A stretch of DNA of 64,000 nucleotides from Tetrahymena thermophila SB210 (lineage: Eukaryota; Ciliophora; Oligohymenophorea; Hymenostomatida; Tetrahymenidae). Position numbers and translations under genes: made by a program. Numbering within the stretch: the stretch's first letter is position 1; each line of letters begins with the position of its first letter. Below, one piece after another: positions 1-11,800 of the stretch. The notes under the pieces were generated by a model. The model was not told the origin of the DNA. It worked only from the letters and a program-made list of their open reading frames with translations, and searched no databases. The stretch is taken from the NCBI RefSeq assembly GCF_000189635.1, contig NW_002476472.1:62001-126000 (forward strand), written 5' to 3'.

Positions 1-314
1 AAAATAAGCAGCTTGTTTCGAAGAGATTTTAATTTAACTATAACTATTTATATTTGAATTATCACTTTAAATTATTTATATACGTCATTATTGTAAAAAT
101 AAAATGACTCATTAGTGCAATAAACCAAAATGAAATGCATTTACACTTATTTTGCAAATAACTTTGAGTTTTTTATTTAAATAAATTTAATTTATTGATT
201 GATTGATTAATCCATCTCTATTTAAAAATTTGTTATATTTAAGATATCGCTTTTAGTTTTATAAATTGTTTATAATTAATTAAAAAAATATTAAAAAAAA
301 TTAAGTTTTTTGTT
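1..314. other. AT-rich 5' flank of the acyltransferase gene
   Basis: No coding signal was found. The stretch is AT-rich and holds a short GATT microsatellite at about 194-209. It probably contains the promoter and 5' UTR of the gene starting at 315, but no motif can be assigned. Confidence 0.5.
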
Positions 315-1865
315 ATGTCATCTTCAAAATTGTCAGCAAAATAGCATAGTAAAAGCGAAGCCATTTAGGAAAATGGCAAGGCACATCACAAAGAGGATAA
401 TTTAACCAAAAAAGATGTAGATGAAGGAATCAAAAGCAGTGATTCAGAAACCACTTCTTCCTTGAAAAGAGAATTTTTCTAGTTGCGTCCTTCTTTGCTC
501 GATGAATTAGAGGAGAATTCAGAAATTCGTAAATCGAAATTTAGGGGAGTATTTATGGCCCTTTACCTACTAATCTTCACCTTTTTACTTTCTAAGCCAA
601 TTTAGAATTTTATTAAGAATGGCTACGCTTTTTCTCCAGTGTTATTTAACAGCTTTAAAAATGATTTCTTTCTTTGCATTATTACTTGGCCTCTTTTTTA
701 TGCATGGAGCTACACTGCCTTTATTCTTCAAAAACTTATCCTTTTGGGTCTAAATGATAAACTAGCTTCTATTTTACAGCATTCAACTCAATCCGCTATC
801 TTCGTTTATACCATTTACATGACATTTACTCGCGATTGGTGCTCAACTCATGCAACTTTCTGTTGCCTACTTGCTTGCTCACACTTTATGAAAATGCACT
901 CCTACACATAGGCAAACAAAAAATATCGCGAAATTTACCTCCGTAGTCAAAAGCAAAGCATAATAAAGAAAAAAGTGTCAGGAAACAAAGAGTTCTCAGA
1001 TGAAGATAAAAAAGCCGTTAATTCCTCTAATGATCAGTAAAAATAAAAAGGTTAAACAAATGGAAAAAATAGCATCAGCTAAAATGTAGAAGATAGCGAT
1101 AATGAAGATAAAAAGAAAGATATACCTTATCCATAGAATATTAACATAAAAAACTTTACTCTCTTTATGTGGATGCCAGTTTTGATTTATGAAAAGAGTT
1201 ATCCTCGTTCTCCAAAAGTGAGAATATGGTACATTCTCTTGAAATCTACAATCACTGCCTTTTGTATTTTAGCAGCATATGCTATTTGGACAGATTATGT
1301 TATGCCTGTAATATAATTAGGTCACACAATTCATAGGATAGAACTTATATTCTAGTTGTTATTGCCACTAGGTGCCTTTAATATGTGTCTTTTCTACATA
1401 TTGTTTGAAAATATTTTAGGAGTTTTTGCAGAAATCACTCGTTTTGGTGATCGTAAATTCTTTGATGATTGGTGGAATTGTACATCTTATGAAGAGTACA
1501 ACCGTAAGTGGAATCGTCCAGTCCACCTTTTCTTATACAGACATGTTTATTTAGAATGCTTAGAAGAATATAAAACCTCTAAATTTACAGCTCAACTGGT
1601 CACTTTCTTTTTCTCTGCCCTCTTACATGAGTGGATTGCTGTAATGGTATTCAGAATAGTACGTCCTATCCTCTTCGGATTTATGCTTTTCTAAATCCCT
1701 TTATTCTTTATGATGAAGCCATTTAAAGGACAAGCCCTTGGAAATGCAATTTTCTGGTTTGGTCTTTTCATGGGTCCTACACTGATAGCTGTTGGTTATT
1801 TAAGATCTGATGAATACGTTACTCATTACTTCTCTTACTAATGGTACACTCAAAATGATTTATGA
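315..1865 (+). CDS. Sterol O-acyltransferase (ACAT/ARE-like, MBOAT family)
   Basis: This is a single-exon gene of 516 aa in the ciliate code, from the ATG at 315 to TGA at 1863-1865. MBOAT enzymes of this class are ER membrane proteins that move a fatty acyl group from acyl-CoA to a sterol (ACAT/ARE) or diacylglycerol (DGAT1). The sequence shows a charged, Ser/Lys-rich cytosolic N-terminus of about 75 residues and then several hydrophobic segments. The family signature FFDDWWN lies at residues 382-388, followed by the WNRPVH block. The catalytic histidine sits in a SALLHEW motif near residue 438. The block after it, ending in GNAIFWFGLFMGP, resembles yeast ARE sterol acyltransferases more than DGAT1, so sterol ester synthesis is my preferred call. 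DGAT1 activity cannot be excluded. Length fits the family. Confidence 0.9.
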
Positions 1866-3222
1866 AAAATAACAACAAATTAATAAATAAATAAATTTAT
1901 TTTTATTTAAAAATGAATTAGAATTTTAATTTAAGTATTTAAAAGAAACATAATAGTTTAAATAAATAAATAAATAAAGATAATTAGTTTGCTTATATTT
2001 ATTGGCATTAATCAGCATTTTATAGATAGATAGATATATTGCATTAATTAATTTTATTCTTCTTTTCATATTTGTAATGAGTTTTTTTAAAAATCAAAAA
2101 AATAACTTTAATATTAAAATAAGTAAAAGATAGAAAATATTAACAAATATCTTGTGCAACTTCCATTTTACTTATTTCCTTAAGTGCATGCACTAAAATC
2201 TATACCAAAATTACTATCTTTTTTTTATAAATTAAAGTTTTAGAAATAAAAAGTTATTGCTCATAAACATTCATTTAGATTTATGTACAACTTAACTTCG
2301 CTAACTCATATTACTAACTAAAAATGTATTTAAAATTTCATAAGCATTATCAAATAACAAAAAACAGAAAATAAAAATAATAGGTTAATTTTTAATCAGT
2401 ATTTTCTAAACAAAATAAATTAGAATTTTCAAAGAAAAATAAATTCAATACACAAATAAATATTAATCTGCTTAATATTTTATTTAATTTTAAATGATAA
2501 AAATATGAGATTCGTAGAATAAGTATTTTATAAATGTAAATTATATTTTTTATCATAATTTTTTTATTTAGGAAATTACGATTCAAGTTTCTACTGAAAA
2601 ATATTTTACATTAATCAAATTAACTCACTTTTTAAGTTAATAAGAATAAAATCTTTTGTTATTATGATTTTTAAAAATAAAAAATTTATTTATTACTTAT
2701 TTGAATTGTTTTTTTATTTAAAATATTATTTATAAATTATTTCAAACAGTTTTCTTCATTTTTAAATATCAAATATTATATAATGGACAGATGAATGGAA
2801 TAATAATTGATTCATTTATGAAAACTGATTGTAAAAATAAATATTAAAATTAAAAAAAATTGTAAAAATCAAATAGTAAATTTTTAAAATCAACAATGAT
2901 TTTTGCAAAAAATTTAATTTATCTATTTCATTGAGGATAAAATCAAATTTAACAAATAGAACAAATAAAGAAAATTTCCAACAAAATTAACAAATCTAAA
3001 ACTTAATATTAAAGTTTAGAAATAAATGAGAAAATTATAAATTTGTAAAAATTTGGCTTATTTAAAATTTTTTTCTTATTTTTATCTAAAATTCTTAAAT
3101 CTAAACAATTCTGATAAGCACGTTTTTTTAAGAAGTGTTTCAAAGCTATTTAAAATATAATAATAAAATAATAAAAACATAAAATAGAATATAAAGAATA
3201 AAAAATAAATAATTCAAGAAAA
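1866..3222. other. Intergenic, ends in the GST leader block
   Basis: No gene was recognised. The right half, from about 2640, is the first copy of a flanking block that recurs before all three GST genes (see the repeat entries). The left half is plain AT-rich DNA with short ATAA microsatellites. Confidence 0.5.
2770..3222 (+). repeat. GST leader block, copy A
   Basis: About 450 bp immediately upstream of GST copy 1 recur at 4450-4890 and 6480-6923, upstream of copies 2 and 3. Shared strings include AACAAATAAAGAAAATTTCC (variant in copy C), a conserved TTATTTAAAATTTT stretch and a G/C-containing GCACGTTTTTTTAAGAAG near 3118. The duplication unit therefore included the promoter and leader. Confidence 0.75.
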
Positions 3223-3888
3223 ATGGGCTGTTAAAATTCAACTGGTTAAGTAAATGATATTCAAGCAAAAAACAGTGCTAACTTAGTTTTAGGTTATTGG
3301 GGACTTCCATTAAGAGGTCAACCTCTCAGATATATCTTAGAGCTTGCTAACTATCCTTACACAGAAACTAAATACACTTTATCTCAAGCTACTGATTGGT
3401 TTGGTAAAGATAAATAAGAACTAGAATTAGATTTCCCAAATCTTCCATATCTCATTCATGGTGATTTCTCAATTACAGAGTCTTCTAATATTGCAAACTA
3501 TTTGATCCAGTTAACAAAATAATATTATCTTCAAGGAGAAGGCTAAGATAAATACAGAGTTGATAACATTAGATATGTATGCGATGAACTGGCAGCTAAA
3601 ATATTTTCATCAACTCTCTAGAAGGAAGAAGAAAAGAAGAATTAATTAGACACTTAAATTCTTCCTAAAATTAAATAGCTCTAAAAGGTATTAGGAACTT
3701 AGACTTCATTCTTCAAGAAATTGACTTTAGCAGACATTTATGCTTACACAGCATTGGCCTATTTCAAAAAGACATACTCTAAGGAATATCAGCAATTCTC
3801 ATCAGACTTCGATCCTTTTTTAAAGAGATTTGAAGAAATTCCTAGAATAAAAAATTATCATCAATCTTAAAGATATAAAAAGTTATGA
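3223..3888 (+). CDS. Glutathione S-transferase, copy 1 of 3
   Basis: The gene is intronless and encodes 221 aa with internal TAA/TAG Gln codons, ending at TGA 3886-3888. GSTs conjugate glutathione to electrophiles. The N-terminal thioredoxin-like domain starts around residue 20 with LGYWGLPLRGQPLRYILE. Its Tyr25 matches the catalytic Tyr of mu/sigma-type cytosolic GSTs. NLPYLIHG near residue 84 contains the cis-Pro region, and ITESSNIANYL carries the glutathione gamma-glutamyl contact motif. A helical C-terminal domain follows. Compared with typical GSTs the protein has an extra N-terminal segment of about 18 residues beginning Met-Gly-Cys. That is a plausible N-myristoylation and palmitoylation signal, which would place the enzyme at a membrane. 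Two near-identical copies follow. Confidence 0.92.
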
Positions 3889-4890
3889 ATTAGTATTATT
3901 CATCTTATTTGTTTTATCATAATTTTTGTTATACATATAAAACTTAGATTGTAAATTTACACATTTTTAAAACAAATATGAATAAAATCTTTTGGTAGAA
4001 TGATCTTGAAAAATAAAAAATAAGTTAATTAGTTTTTGAAATATAATTTTTTTATTTAAAATATTGTTTGTAAATTATTTCAAACTTTATTATATTTTAT
4101 TTAAAAAATCATTTTAAAAAATTAGTTTTATTTATTTATAAAGATTTAATAATATATGATGGATCGATGATTGATTCATTTAAGAAAACTTGTTGTAAAA
4201 TTAAATTATTAAAATAAAAAAAATAGTAAAAATCATTTTTGCTTTAAAACTATGATTTTTAAATTAAGACATTTATTAATTTTTTAATAAATATGAATGA
4301 ATAAAAAACTTTTGCTTAGATGATTTTTCAAACTAAAAAATTTATTACTAAAATGAAAAGTAGTTTTTTTATTTAAAATATTTTTTGTGAGTAATTAAAA
4401 AATTTTTCATTTATTTAAAATTATTATAGAAAATCAGTTTTCTTTTTTTTAATATTAAATATTCTATAATGGATGGATTTACTGAGTGATTTATTTATGA
4501 AAACTGGTTTTAAAAATAAAGTATTAAAATTAAAAAAAATTGTAAAAATCAAATAGTAAATTTTTTAATCAACAATGATTTTTGCAAAAATTAAATTTAT
4601 CTATTTCATAAGGACAAAATCAAATTTAAGAAAATAGAACAAATAAAGAAAATTTCCAACAAAATTAACAAATCTATGACTTAACATTAAAGTTTATTAC
4701 AAAGAGAAAATTATGAATTTGTAAAATTTAGCTTATTTAAAATTTTATTCTTATTTTTATCTAAAATTTCTAAATCTGAATAATTCTGACAAGAATGTTT
4801 TTTTAAGAAATTTATCAAAGCTTACAAATAAATATAAAATAAAAACATAAAAAAGAATATTATAAATAAAAAATATAAATTCAAGTAAAT
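3889..4890. other. Intergenic between GST copies 1 and 2, repeat-filled
   Basis: No gene was found. It holds at least two diverged copies of a spacer module (starting near 3975 and 4297) and then the second GST leader block (about 4450-4890). A module carries a conserved GATTCATTTATGAAAACTGG-type string or a variant of it. Confidence 0.6.
4450..4890 (+). repeat. GST leader block, copy B
   Basis: This is the second copy of the upstream block, with small indels and point differences relative to copy A. It ends directly at the ATG of GST copy 2. Confidence 0.75.
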
Positions 4891-5556
4891 ATGGGCTGTT
4901 AAAATTCAACTAGTTTAGTAAATGATATCCAAGCAAAAAATAATGATAACTTGGTTTTAGGTTATTGGGGACTTCCATTAAGAGGTCAACCTCTCAGATA
5001 TATCTTAGAGCTTGCTAACTATCCTTACACAGAAACTAAATACACTCTATCTCAAGCTACTGATTGGTTTGGTAAAGATAAATAAGAACTAGAATTAGAT
5101 TTCCCAAATCTTCCATATCTCATTCATGGTGATTTCTCAATTACAGAATCTTCTAATATTGCAAACTATTTGATCCAGTTAACAAATTAACAATATCTTC
5201 AAGGAGAAGGCTAAGATAAATACAGAGTAAATAACATTAGATATGTATGCGATGAACTGACAGCTAAAATATTTTCATCAACTCTCTAGAAGGAAGAAGA
5301 AAAGAAGAATTAATTAGACACTTAAATTCTTCCTAAAATTCAATAGCTATAAAAGGTATTAGGAAGTTAGACTTCATTCTTCAAGAAATTGACTTTAGCA
5401 GACATTTATGCTTACACAGCATTGGCCTATTTCAAAAAGACATACTCTATGGAATATCAGCAATTCGCATCAGACTTTGATCCTTTTTTAAAGAGATTTG
5501 AAGAAATTCCTAGAATAAAAAATTATCATCAATCTGAAAGATATAAAAAATTATGA
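4891..5556 (+). CDS. Glutathione S-transferase, copy 2 of 3
   Basis: This is an intronless 221-aa paralog of the GST starting at 3223, the same length and differing by only a few residues. The catalytic-Tyr block YWGLPLRGQPLRYILE, the ITESSNIANYL motif and the Met-Gly-Cys N-terminus are all intact, so it looks functional. Differences are scattered, for example VNDIQAKNNDN in the extension and a Lys-to-Met change near the C-terminal YSKEYQQF segment. The lack of any indel indicates a recent duplication or continuing gene conversion. Confidence 0.92.
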
Positions 5557-6923
5557 GTTAATATTATTCATCTTATTAGTTTATCATAATTTTTGTTATA
5601 CATATAAAGTTATGATTTGTAAATTAACACATTTTTAATAAATATAAATAAAATATTTTGATAATATGATCTTACAAAATAAAAAATTAATTTATTACTT
5701 CATTAAACTTAGTTAGTTTTTTTATTTAAAATGCTGTTTTTAAATTATTTCAAAATTTGTAGTTTTATATTTTATTTAAAAAATTTGTTTTCTTGTTTAT
5801 AAATATTAAATATTCTATGATGGATCTATGAATGAATGAATGAATGAATGATTGATTCATTTATGAAAATTGGTTGCAAAAATAAAGTATTAAAATTAAA
5901 ACTATTTGTAATAATATTTTTACTTTAACATATAAAATAATAAAGTTTTTAAATTAACACATTTTATTAGCAAATATGAATAAAATCTATTACTAGAATT
6001 TTTAAAAAAATAAAATTTAATTTATAACTTATTTGAAATGTAGTTTTTTTTAAAATATTGTTTGTTGATTATTCAAACTTCATTATTTTATATTTTATTT
6101 AAAAAACTATTTTAGAAAATTAGTTTTAGTTAATAACAAATATTAAATATTTTATGATGGATTGATGAAAGGATAGATGGATGGATGATTTATTGATTGA
6201 TTCATTTGCGAAAACTAGTTGTAAAAATATAGTAAAAATTTGTAAAAATAGTTTTTACTATACATATAAAACTAAGATTTGCAATTAATTAAGACATTTT
6301 CTAAGCAAATATGAATAAAATTTTTTGCCAATTATATCTTTAAACTTAAAAATTTATTACTAAAATGAAATGTAGATTTTTTATTTAAAATATTATTTGT
6401 AAATTATTTCAAACATTTACATTTATTTTAAAAATAATTTTAGAAAATAACTTTACTTCATTTATAAGTATTAAATATTTTATAGTGGATCTAAAAATGA
6501 ATGGATGATTGATTCATTTGTGAAAACTGGTTATAAAAATAGGTATTAAAATTAAAAAAAATTGTAAAAATCAAATAGTAAATTTTTTAATTAACAATTA
6601 ATTTTGCAAAAACTTAATTTATCTATTCCATAAAGATAGAATCAAATTTAACAAAATAGAACAAATAGAGAAAATTCAGAACAAAATTAACAAATCTAAG
6701 ACTTAAAATTAAAGTTTAGAACTTAATGAGAAAATTATGAATTTGTAAAAATTTGGCTTATTTAAAATTTTTTTCTTATTTTTATCTAAAATTCCTAAAT
6801 CTAAATAATTCTGACAAGCACGTTTTTTTAAGAAGTGTTTCAAAGCTATTTAAAATATAATAAAAAAATAATAAAAACATAAAAAAAGAATATTAGAAGT
6901 AGAAAATATAAAATTCAAACAAA
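5557..6923. other. Intergenic between GST copies 2 and 3, repeat-filled
   Basis: No gene was found. It contains three spacer-module copies (starting near 5645, 5975 and 6312), GAAT and GGAT microsatellites at about 5828-5851 and 6165-6185, and the third GST leader block (about 6480-6923). Confidence 0.6.
6480..6923 (+). repeat. GST leader block, copy C
   Basis: This is the third copy of the upstream block, ending at the ATG of GST copy 3. Confidence 0.75.
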
Positions 6924-7589
6924 ATGGGTTGCTCAAATTCAACTGGTTAAGTAAACGATATCCAAGTAAAAAATAAAGATAACTTAGTTTTAGGTTATTG
7001 GGGACTTCCATTAAGAGGTCAACCTCTCAGATATATCTTAGAGCTTGCTAACTATCCTTACACAGAAACTAAATACACTCTATCTCAAGCTACTGATTGG
7101 TTTGGTAAAGATAAATAAGAACTAGAATTAGATTTCCCAAATCTTCCATATCTCATTCATGGTGATTTCTCAATTACAGAGTCTTCTAATATTGCAAACT
7201 ATTTGATCCAGTTAACAAATTAACAATATCTTCAAGGAGAAGGCTAAGATAAATACAGAGTAGATAACATTAGATATGTATGCGATGAACTGACAGCTAA
7301 AATATTTTCATCAACTCTCTAGAAGGAGGAAGAAAAGAAGAATCAATTAGAAACTTAAATTCTTCCTAAAATTCAATAGCTCTAAAAGGTATTAGGAAGT
7401 TAGACTTCATTCTTCAAGAAATTGACTTTAGCAGACATTTATGCTTACACAGCATTGGCCTATTTCAAAAAGACATACTCTAAGGAATATCAGCAATTCG
7501 CATCAGACTTTGATCCTTTTTTAAAGAGATTTGAAGAAATTCCTAGAATAAAAAATTATCATCAATCTGAAAGATATAAAAAATTATGA
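6924..7589 (+). CDS. Glutathione S-transferase, copy 3 of 3
   Basis: This is the third intronless 221-aa GST copy, with all catalytic motifs as in copies 1 and 2 and the same Met-Gly-Cys N-terminus. It stops at TGA 7587-7589. It resembles copy 2 slightly more than copy 1, for example QLTNQQYLQGEG and HQSERYKKL in both. That fits a step-wise tandem expansion. Expression is probably driven by the shared leader block upstream. Confidence 0.92.
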
Positions 7590-8849
7590 GTTAATATTAT
7601 TCATCTTATTTGTTTTATCCAGCGATGTATGAGAATAAAAAATTTATTAAGAATATGAATTATGAATTATATATTTTATTATAAAATTAATTGAATATAA
7701 ATTTGAATAATTTTTTTTTTTTTAATTTGAATATTCAAAAAATATTCGAATAATAAAATGAATATTTTATTTTAGAAAATGTATTTATTATCATGCATAT
7801 TAAAAATCAAATTATATTTATTGAATTATTTTTTAAACAAACAAACAAACAAACAAAAAAATTAATTATCTATTTAAATATTATTAGATAGATATCTTCT
7901 TCAGTGATAGTATTATATAGAGATGTTAAATGGTTAACCGAGTCCGTCTTTTTAAATTTTAATAAATTTAAATTAAGGATGAATTTAGAGAATTTTAAGA
8001 CTCTTACCTAGCAACTCATTCGTTTTCCTGAACGAGGTTTTACGGTATTTGTTAGATAGGTAATGATATCAAATCTCAAATACTTTTGTACCTTTATAGC
8101 CATCTATTCTTTCAAAATTTTAGCAGAATTAATTGTTTTCTTAAATGAAGTATTTTCTTTAGTAAAGCAAATATTAATCTAAAAAAATCAAAAATTTGAA
8201 ACAGGATAAAAAAATGATTTTAAGAAAAAAATATTTATTTTTTAAGTAGTGATTTTAAGAATACATTTTTAAAAATTTTATAATCAGATTTCATTTTCAA
8301 ATTTCCTTGTCAGAAAATAATTTGAGGATAATAAATTCTATTAGATTTAATTCAAAATCAATTTTGATTAGATAGTTGTTAACAATTCATTATTATAAAA
8401 AATATTTACTTTAAATTCGATATTTTTAAACATCAAAAAATGCAGATATCAAATGAAACGAATAGATTTTTGACTTGTTTAGTTAGGCTTATCAAATCTG
8501 TTAATATAAAAATTAAAAATAGCTGAAGCATATCCTTTGATAATTAGTTTGCATACACTCATAAATAAATAAATAAATAAATGCATACATACAACTATAT
8601 AGTTTCTATGATTTTTTTTTCTGGTTTGTTAATTTAGAAAGTAAAAATAAATAAAAATAAGAAAGTAATAAATTATTAAATAAATAAATAAATAAAAATA
8701 GAAGTATTGACTTTTAATTGCTTGTTTTTGATATATATTGCTTACAAATAATTAATAAATAATTTACAAGATAAAATATTGAATATTTGATTTTTTAATT
8801 TATTTATAATAAGTAACAAAATAGCTAATAAATAGTTTGTATCTTAAAA
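7590..8849. other. Intergenic between GST copy 3 and the BIG GEF gene
   Basis: No protein gene was recognised. It contains an AAAC microsatellite (about 7835-7856), AATA microsatellites (about 8563-8582 and 8680-8697) and the comparatively GC-rich foldable stretch listed separately. Confidence 0.5.
7930..8070. ncRNA. Candidate structured RNA, identity unknown
   Basis: Within very AT-rich DNA this stretch is less AT-biased and can fold. TTACCTA at 8004-8010 is perfectly complementary to TAGGTAA at 8057-8063. Inside that stem, CGTT (8021-8024) pairs with AACG (8031-8034). A run of five T's follows GAGTCCGTC near 7950, as at a Pol III terminator. I could not match it to tRNA, U-snRNA, SRP, RNase P/MRP or telomerase RNA. 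Strand and ends are unknown, and it may be chance. Confidence 0.2.
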
Positions 8850-11800
8850 ATGGAATAGTATGCAGATAGTCTTTAGACTTTTAAGACTATTTTAGGAGAA
8901 GCGTTTACAGATATCCTTAAACATTTACCTAAAAAGTATAAAGATTTTAGAGAGCTAGTCTAAAAAACATAAGGTAATTTGAAAAGCTTTTTTAAGAGCG
9001 AGGAATTCTTAATCATTTTATAATAATTTGACAATCTTATTTACTAGCTTTATAAATGGAAATGTTTAAAATTTAATATAAAATTACTTATAATATTAGA
9101 GGAAGTCATGAATGAAAAAGATAAAAAAGCAATCAATGGTAACAAGTACTTTATTATATTTAGCATGGCAATAGGCAGTCATATTCCTCGTTTGTGTTAA
9201 TCATGCATTCATTACATAGAAGTAAGAATTTTATCAATTAATTTTGCAATTAGTGCGTTGTTTACTCCAAAAATATGAAAAGAAAAAACAAAATCATTAT
9301 TGAGCAGATTAATTTGCAATTAAATATGTTAATTTATCATAATTTTCTGTAATGTATTTGCGATCGGACTCCATAAATGATGACTATTAAAATTTTTGAA
9401 TATGATTATATCAGGTTTTATTAACAGTAAAAATGATAAAAACAAAAAGAAATTAGTAAAAACTTTACAATGAAATAATCTTAATCTTATTTAAATAGAA
9501 ATTGATAGCATATAGATTTATGGACGGAAACTGCTATGATTATACTTAGGATAAACTATCAATAGATGGCGAGAAAAAAGCTCAAATCGATCCAAACAGA
9601 AAGTTAATTGATCAAATTATTGATTCAATATGCGATTGTGTCAATTTAAAAGATGAAAATGTTCATCTGCAAATAATTCGTTCACTGCTAACTATTGCAA
9701 CAAGCTCTATTTGTTAAGTAATTTAAATTTAGAATTAAAAAATCTATCTTAGAATTTTAAATAAAGACCTTTATACTATCTAAAAATAGGTTCATGGCTA
9801 AAACTTAGAGAAAATAATGAGAACTTTGATTGTCATTCATTGCAGTAAATAATTAAATCAAACAAACAATCAATTTTATAATAAAATTATTTTGACTGAA
9901 ATTTGAATTAATTTATTAATAAATAAATAGCATCCAAGCAGCCATAAATTTAGGATCCTTCTAAGCACTCATTTACACAAATAATATTAGAAACCTTTAA
10001 AAGAATGGAGAAGAATACTCTTCTTTCTTAAGAAGAGACTCAAATTTACCAAAACAAAAAGCAAATAGGTCCTGTGTTTAATCCAAATTCAAGCTCAAGT
10101 TATAGAAGCTAAGGAAACTCTAGCAACATTCTGTTGAGTGCCGATTAAAGCGTTTATTTGATGTAAAATCATGAAGGATAGCAATAATAACAACAATAGT
10201 AAAACTCTGTACAGATAGATCCTCTTACTTCAAATAATGAATTAATGAATTAAATGGTGATTTAAATAGATGAAGATTAACAAAAGTAAATTATATCTAA
10301 CTATGTCTCTAAAGTAGTTACCAATTTGGTAGATGATGTCTGCATTTATGAAGATAAAATTAAGAAAATTCAAAGAAAATACATGAACTAACCAGAAAAT
10401 GAAGTCCAAAAATAAGCTGAAATTAATTTGATTCCTCGTAAGTCAGTTCCTAACATGCAAGATGTAGATACTCCTCAATACAAAAAAACTACAATTGCAA
10501 GCATTAAAAATGAAAAAGAAATAGATGCAGGCAAGTTTGGCTGGTATCAATTTGTTTGTTTATTTAAATATAATTTAAAAAAACAAATACAAAATTAAAT
10601 TTTTCTAATTTTTATTTTTTTATTAATAAAAAAAGGTGCTTTGTATGTAGAAATGAAGCTTCCAACTTCTGCAAAGATACAAGAGTTCCTATTTGCTCTA
10701 AAGAATGCAAAAAGTAACATATGGAGGAAGTAGCTAGAATCGCTAGACTTTGTTTCAAGGGTTAAGAAGTAGCAGTAAATCAATACATTATCGATGCCCT
10801 CACAGTTTTTTAATTTTTATGTAAACTTTCTCAAGAAGACCCTAATAAGTAACTTATTTAAACTCTTAATAGACTTAATATAAATTATTTAAACTACATA
10901 TAAATAATTGAAATAAACAAATTCTATTTAGATCGATAGATAGATATTGAAATGATATTCATTTTTTTATTAAAAATATTATTTTTCCATTCAATTTTAA
11001 ATTAAAGATAATAAAAAATAATAAATTGTAAAATTTATTTCATTTATAAATCAATTTAAAATTTATTTCATTTATAAATAAATTAAAAAATTTTAATTTC
11101 TTAATATTAAAAGTAATTTGAATGCTAACCAATTGAGATAAAAAGTAATAATTTTAGAGCTTATTTTAAAAGTCATGGACTAAGCTGGATCTGTCTTCCT
11201 TTCAAGAAAAGAATTCGTTTAAGCTGTCTAGGATAAGTTAGTTCCTTCTTTGCTTTAAAATTGTTTGAGCACAGAAAAATCTGTTTATGGACTTAGTTTC
11301 AGCATTGTTGCTAATTTAATTGACAACTTCAGAGAAAATTTAAAAACTGAAATTTCTGTCTTCATAGAAAACATCTTTGTAAAAATATTAGAAAGTACAA
11401 ACAGTAACTTTTTCAACAGAGTGTACTGCTTGAAAGTCTTTAATAAAATATTTTCAATTCCTAGAGCAGTGATTGAAATGTTTGTAAACTACGATTGCTC
11501 AATGAATTAAAATAACACTATTGAACAATTGATAAGTAATTTATCAAAACTTTTAATTATATTTTGAAATAACAATAAAAAAAATATTTTCATTTATGAT
11601 TTTGATTGAGTTTATCAATTGTTGTTTTAAATAATTAGCTTTGCTCACAAAAATTTCTCAGGGAAAGTATTAGAAAGCTGAATTTTAGAATTTAATTCAA
11701 CCTGAGTAGGCTTAAGAGTTAAAAAATCTATCTTTAGAATGTATTGTATAATTAATGTAGAGCATAAATGATTTTGTAATGATTTGCGATGCTCAAGAAA

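Noticed and set aside
315..1865. Apparent pseudogenes with many in-frame TAA/TAG in nearly every gene
   Set aside because: TAA and TAG fall at plausible Gln positions in conserved families and each gene ends at TGA, so this is the ciliate code rather than decay.
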